In this document: positions 62,376-64,000 of the stretch, one piece after another
Layout of the letters: every line of letters begins with the position of its first letter
Position numbering within the stretch: position 1 is the first letter of the stretch
The notes under the pieces: generated by a model
What the model was told of the DNA's origin: nothing
The model's input: only the letters and a program-made list of their open reading frames with translations
Database searches by the model: none
Position numbers and translations under genes: made by a program
NCBI RefSeq assembly: GCF_004791695.1
Contig: NZ_SRSO01000020.1
Span: 39,838 to 103,837, forward strand
DNA: 64,000 nt
Source of the DNA: Flavivirga rizhaonensis
GTDB taxonomy: Bacteria > Bacteroidota > Bacteroidia > Flavobacteriales > Flavobacteriaceae
Direction: 5' to 3'

Positions 62376-62401
62376 CAATCATCATTTAAAAAATTTATAT
62401 T

Positions 62402-63619
62402 ATGGAATTATTTACGGCAAATAATGTATGGATGATGGTCTGTACAGCACTGGTTTTCTTTATGCATACGGGTTTTGCATTTTTAGAAATAGGATTGACC
62501 AGACAAAAAAATACAATCAATATTTTATTTAAAAACATTTTTATTATTACAATTGGACTTTTATTATACTATATAATAGGGTTTAATTTAATGTATCCAG
62601 GTGAATTTAACGGATATATAGGATCTATAGTTCCTGGTATTTCACCACCAGAAAATGGTATGACTCCAGAATATGCAGATGGAGGATATACATGGTGGAC
62701 AGACTTTTTATTCCAAGGGATGTTTGCTGCAACTGCTGCAACTATTGTTTCTGGAGCTGTTGCTGAACGTATGAAAATTGGACCATTTATGATCTTTACG
62801 GTAATATATGTAGGATTGGTTTATCCAATTGCCGGATCATGGAAATGGGGTGGTGGATTCTTAGATGAATTAGGATTTTATGATTTCGCTGGTTCTACAC
62901 TAGTACACTCTGTAGGAGGATGGGCTGCTTTAGTAGCTGTTTGGTTGCTAGGATCTAGAATTGGTAAATTTAAAGATGGTAAGCCACAGGCGATTCCTGG
63001 ACATAACATTCCTTTAGCAACTGCAGGTGTTTTAGTTCTTTGGTTAGGGTGGTTTGGATTTAATGGAGGTTCTGTACTTTCTGCAGATCCGGAATTAACG
63101 TCTTTAACTTTAGTAACCACATGTTTAGCTGCGGCGGCAGGTGGTGTGGTAGCTGCTTTTGTATCATTCTTAAGATATAAGAATTTAGATTTAACGATGT
63201 TCTTAAATGGTATCTTAGGTGGTTTAGTAGGTATTACTGCAGGAGCAGATGTTATGACTCCAGAAAGTGCTATTATAATTGGTGCTATTGCTGGTGCTTT
63301 AATAGTATTTGCAGTAAGCTTTATTGACGCTATTAAATTAGATGATCCAGTTGGAGCTATAGCGGTTCACTTAATTTGTGGTATTTGGGGTACGCTTGCT
63401 GTTGGTATTTTTTCAACCAACCCAGAGCATCGTTTCTTAGTACAATTATTAGGTGTTGCATGTTATGCAGGATTTTGTATAGTAACATCATTCCTTATCA
63501 TATTTACACTTAAGAAAACTGTTGGAATACGAGTTTCTGAAAAAGAAGAATTAGAAGGACTAGATGGTCATGAACATGGTATGAGTGCTTACTCTGATTT
63601 TAGAATGAATGAGCATTAA
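62402..63619 (+). CDS. amt: Ammonium transporter (Amt/Mep/Rh family)
   Basis: 405 aa, eleven transmembrane helices. Family features are visible: an N-terminal VWMMVCTALVFFMHTGFAFL, the GSWKWGGGFLDELGFYDFAG block, VHSVGGWAALVA with the first twin-His histidine, and IAVHLICGIWGTLAVGIFST with the second. It imports ammonium (as NH3/NH4+) across the inner membrane. The C-terminal tail is short and acidic. It is 26 nt after the PII gene, the usual glnK-amtB pairing. Confidence 0.96.
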   Translation: MELFTANNVWMMVCTALVFFMHTGFAFLEIGLTRQKNTINILFKNIFIITIGLLLYYIIGFNLMYPGEFNGYIGSIVPGISPPENGMTPEYADGGYTWWTDFLFQGMFAATAATIVSGAVAERMKIGPFMIFTVIYVGLVYPIAGSWKWGGGFLDELGFYDFAGSTLVHSVGGWAALVAVWLLGSRIGKFKDGKPQAIPGHNIPLATAGVLVLWLGWFGFNGGSVLSADPELTSLTLVTTCLAAAAGGVVAAFVSFLRYKNLDLTMFLNGILGGLVGITAGADVMTPESAIIIGAIAGALIVFAVSFIDAIKLDDPVGAIAVHLICGIWGTLAVGIFSTNPEHRFLVQLLGVACYAGFCIVTSFLIIFTLKKTVGIRVSEKEELEGLDGHEHGMSAYSDFRMNEH

Positions 63620-63642
63620 ATATATTTAGTTTAGTTTAAAGG

Positions 63643-63680
63643 AAAGGGCGTCTTAATTTATGTTAAGACGCCCTTTTGTA
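63643..63680 (+). terminator. Rho-independent terminator of the ammonium operon
   Basis: AAAGGGCGTCTTAA (63643-63656) and TTAAGACGCCCTTT (63663-63676) are perfectly complementary over 14 bp with a 6-nt loop and a short T-run after, starting 24 nt past the amt stop. Confidence 0.85.
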
Positions 63681-63889
63681 TTATAATAGTTTTTATATGA
63701 TTTTGCTTGGATATTTACCAAAATCAAATAGCACACATATGTGTTTATCATTTTGATCACAAAAGCAGAACTTAGATTCGTTAAATAATAAAGACATAAA
63801 ATGAAACCAAACGAATTTACCTCAAGCTATGGTAATACATTACAAACAGATCCTAAAACTAAGCAAGTCTATATAATACCATTTCTGAT
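63681..63889. other. Intergenic DNA at the right edge
   Basis: AT-rich, with no supported gene. A 30-codon frame at 63801-63893 is too short and composition-neutral to call. A CACATATGTG dyad lies near 63732-63741. Confidence 0.35.
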
Positions 63890-64000
63890 TTAAAAATACT
63901 CAAAAAACATTTTAGAGAATAAAGAATTAGCTGCGATAGATTTTATGAGTTTTGGGTTCAGTTGGTTAACCATTTCTGTAATTTTCTCCTGTAATCTTTC
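63890..64000 (-). CDS. Possible C-terminal end of a gene entering from the right edge
   Basis: Reading leftwards from the right edge, 36 codons stay open to a TAA at 63892-63890, giving a helical, charged sequence (ERLQEKITEMVNQLNPKLIK, then SIAANSLFSKMFFEYF). The composition is protein-like, but the stretch is short and could be chance. No family recognised. Confidence 0.35.
   Translation of the reverse strand, partial: ERLQEKITEMVNQLNPKLIKSIAANSLFSKMFFEYF

Noticed and set aside
63801..63893. 30-codon frame near the right edge (MKPNEFTSSYGNTLQ...)
   Set aside because: Short, no recognisable feature, and overlaps the possible end of a minus-strand gene; kept only as a note.

Overview
The window looks like the chromosome of a member of the Flavobacteriaceae (Bacteroidota), probably marine. 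The DNA is AT-rich. It carries a SusC/SusD polysaccharide utilisation locus (PUL), a type IX secretion (T9SS) C-terminal sorting domain, TPR-containing histidine kinases, many family-restricted DUF proteins (DUF4286, DUF4199, DUF805, DUF6175-like), few Shine-Dalgarno sequences, and a few upstream boxes that fit the Bacteroidota -7 consensus TAnnTTTG. No rRNA, tRNA or CRISPR array was seen.

Layout. 1-15.4 kb is mostly housekeeping on the + strand: ribF, an HTTM membrane protein, serS, a TPR lipid- or envelope-type exported protein, GNAT and DUF4286 genes, rsmA, mgtE, a 2-hydroxyacid dehydrogenase, a membrane-anchored LuxR-type regulator, two VOC proteins with DUF4199 and DUF1801 genes between them, a TauE/SafE exporter and two LEA-like or TM2 proteins. 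Two copies of a 160-bp element with terminal inverted repeats flank the exporter segment. 15.8-17.8 kb is an arsenic-type operon (arsR, a DUF6428-like gene, a GNAT gene, arsC) with no efflux pump. 17.8-22.6 kb holds an OlsF-like fused acyltransferase, aspartate kinase, a GNAT gene and fbp. 22.7-27.2 kb (- strand) encodes exported proteins: a beta-barrel, lipoproteins, a T9SS cargo and a beta-helix protein. 27.4-33.3 kb contains two TPR-histidine kinase/response regulator pairs that converge on each other, each with a tiny exported peptide gene nearby.

33.6-38.7 kb is the accessory region of most interest. A structured intergenic segment and a 12-bp-arm palindrome precede a compact three-gene cassette: a 130-aa adaptor-like protein, a 528-aa protein with a pentapeptide-like beta-helix, and a 716-aa NACHT-type STAND NTPase. 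The first and third share an N-terminal domain, and the first and second share a C-terminal tail motif. This is a good candidate for an undescribed conflict or defence system. A LytTR-domain gene follows.

38.8-49.6 kb is a PUL for a uronic-acid-containing polysaccharide: KdgF-like cupin, GH88/GH105 hydrolase, heparinase II/III-type lyase, SusD, SusC with an STN signalling domain, FecR anti-sigma and a divergently transcribed ECF sigma factor. It is bracketed by a 289-bp direct repeat of the LytTR domain, about 98% identical. The distal copy is fused to a broken IS982-type transposase, which suggests an inserted or excisable island.

50.5-54.3 kb is a four-gene operon of exported proteins of unknown function. 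54.5-63.7 kb is nitrogen assimilation: gltBD on the - strand and, divergently, porin - PII - ammonium transporter on the + strand. Both window edges cut genes or probable genes.
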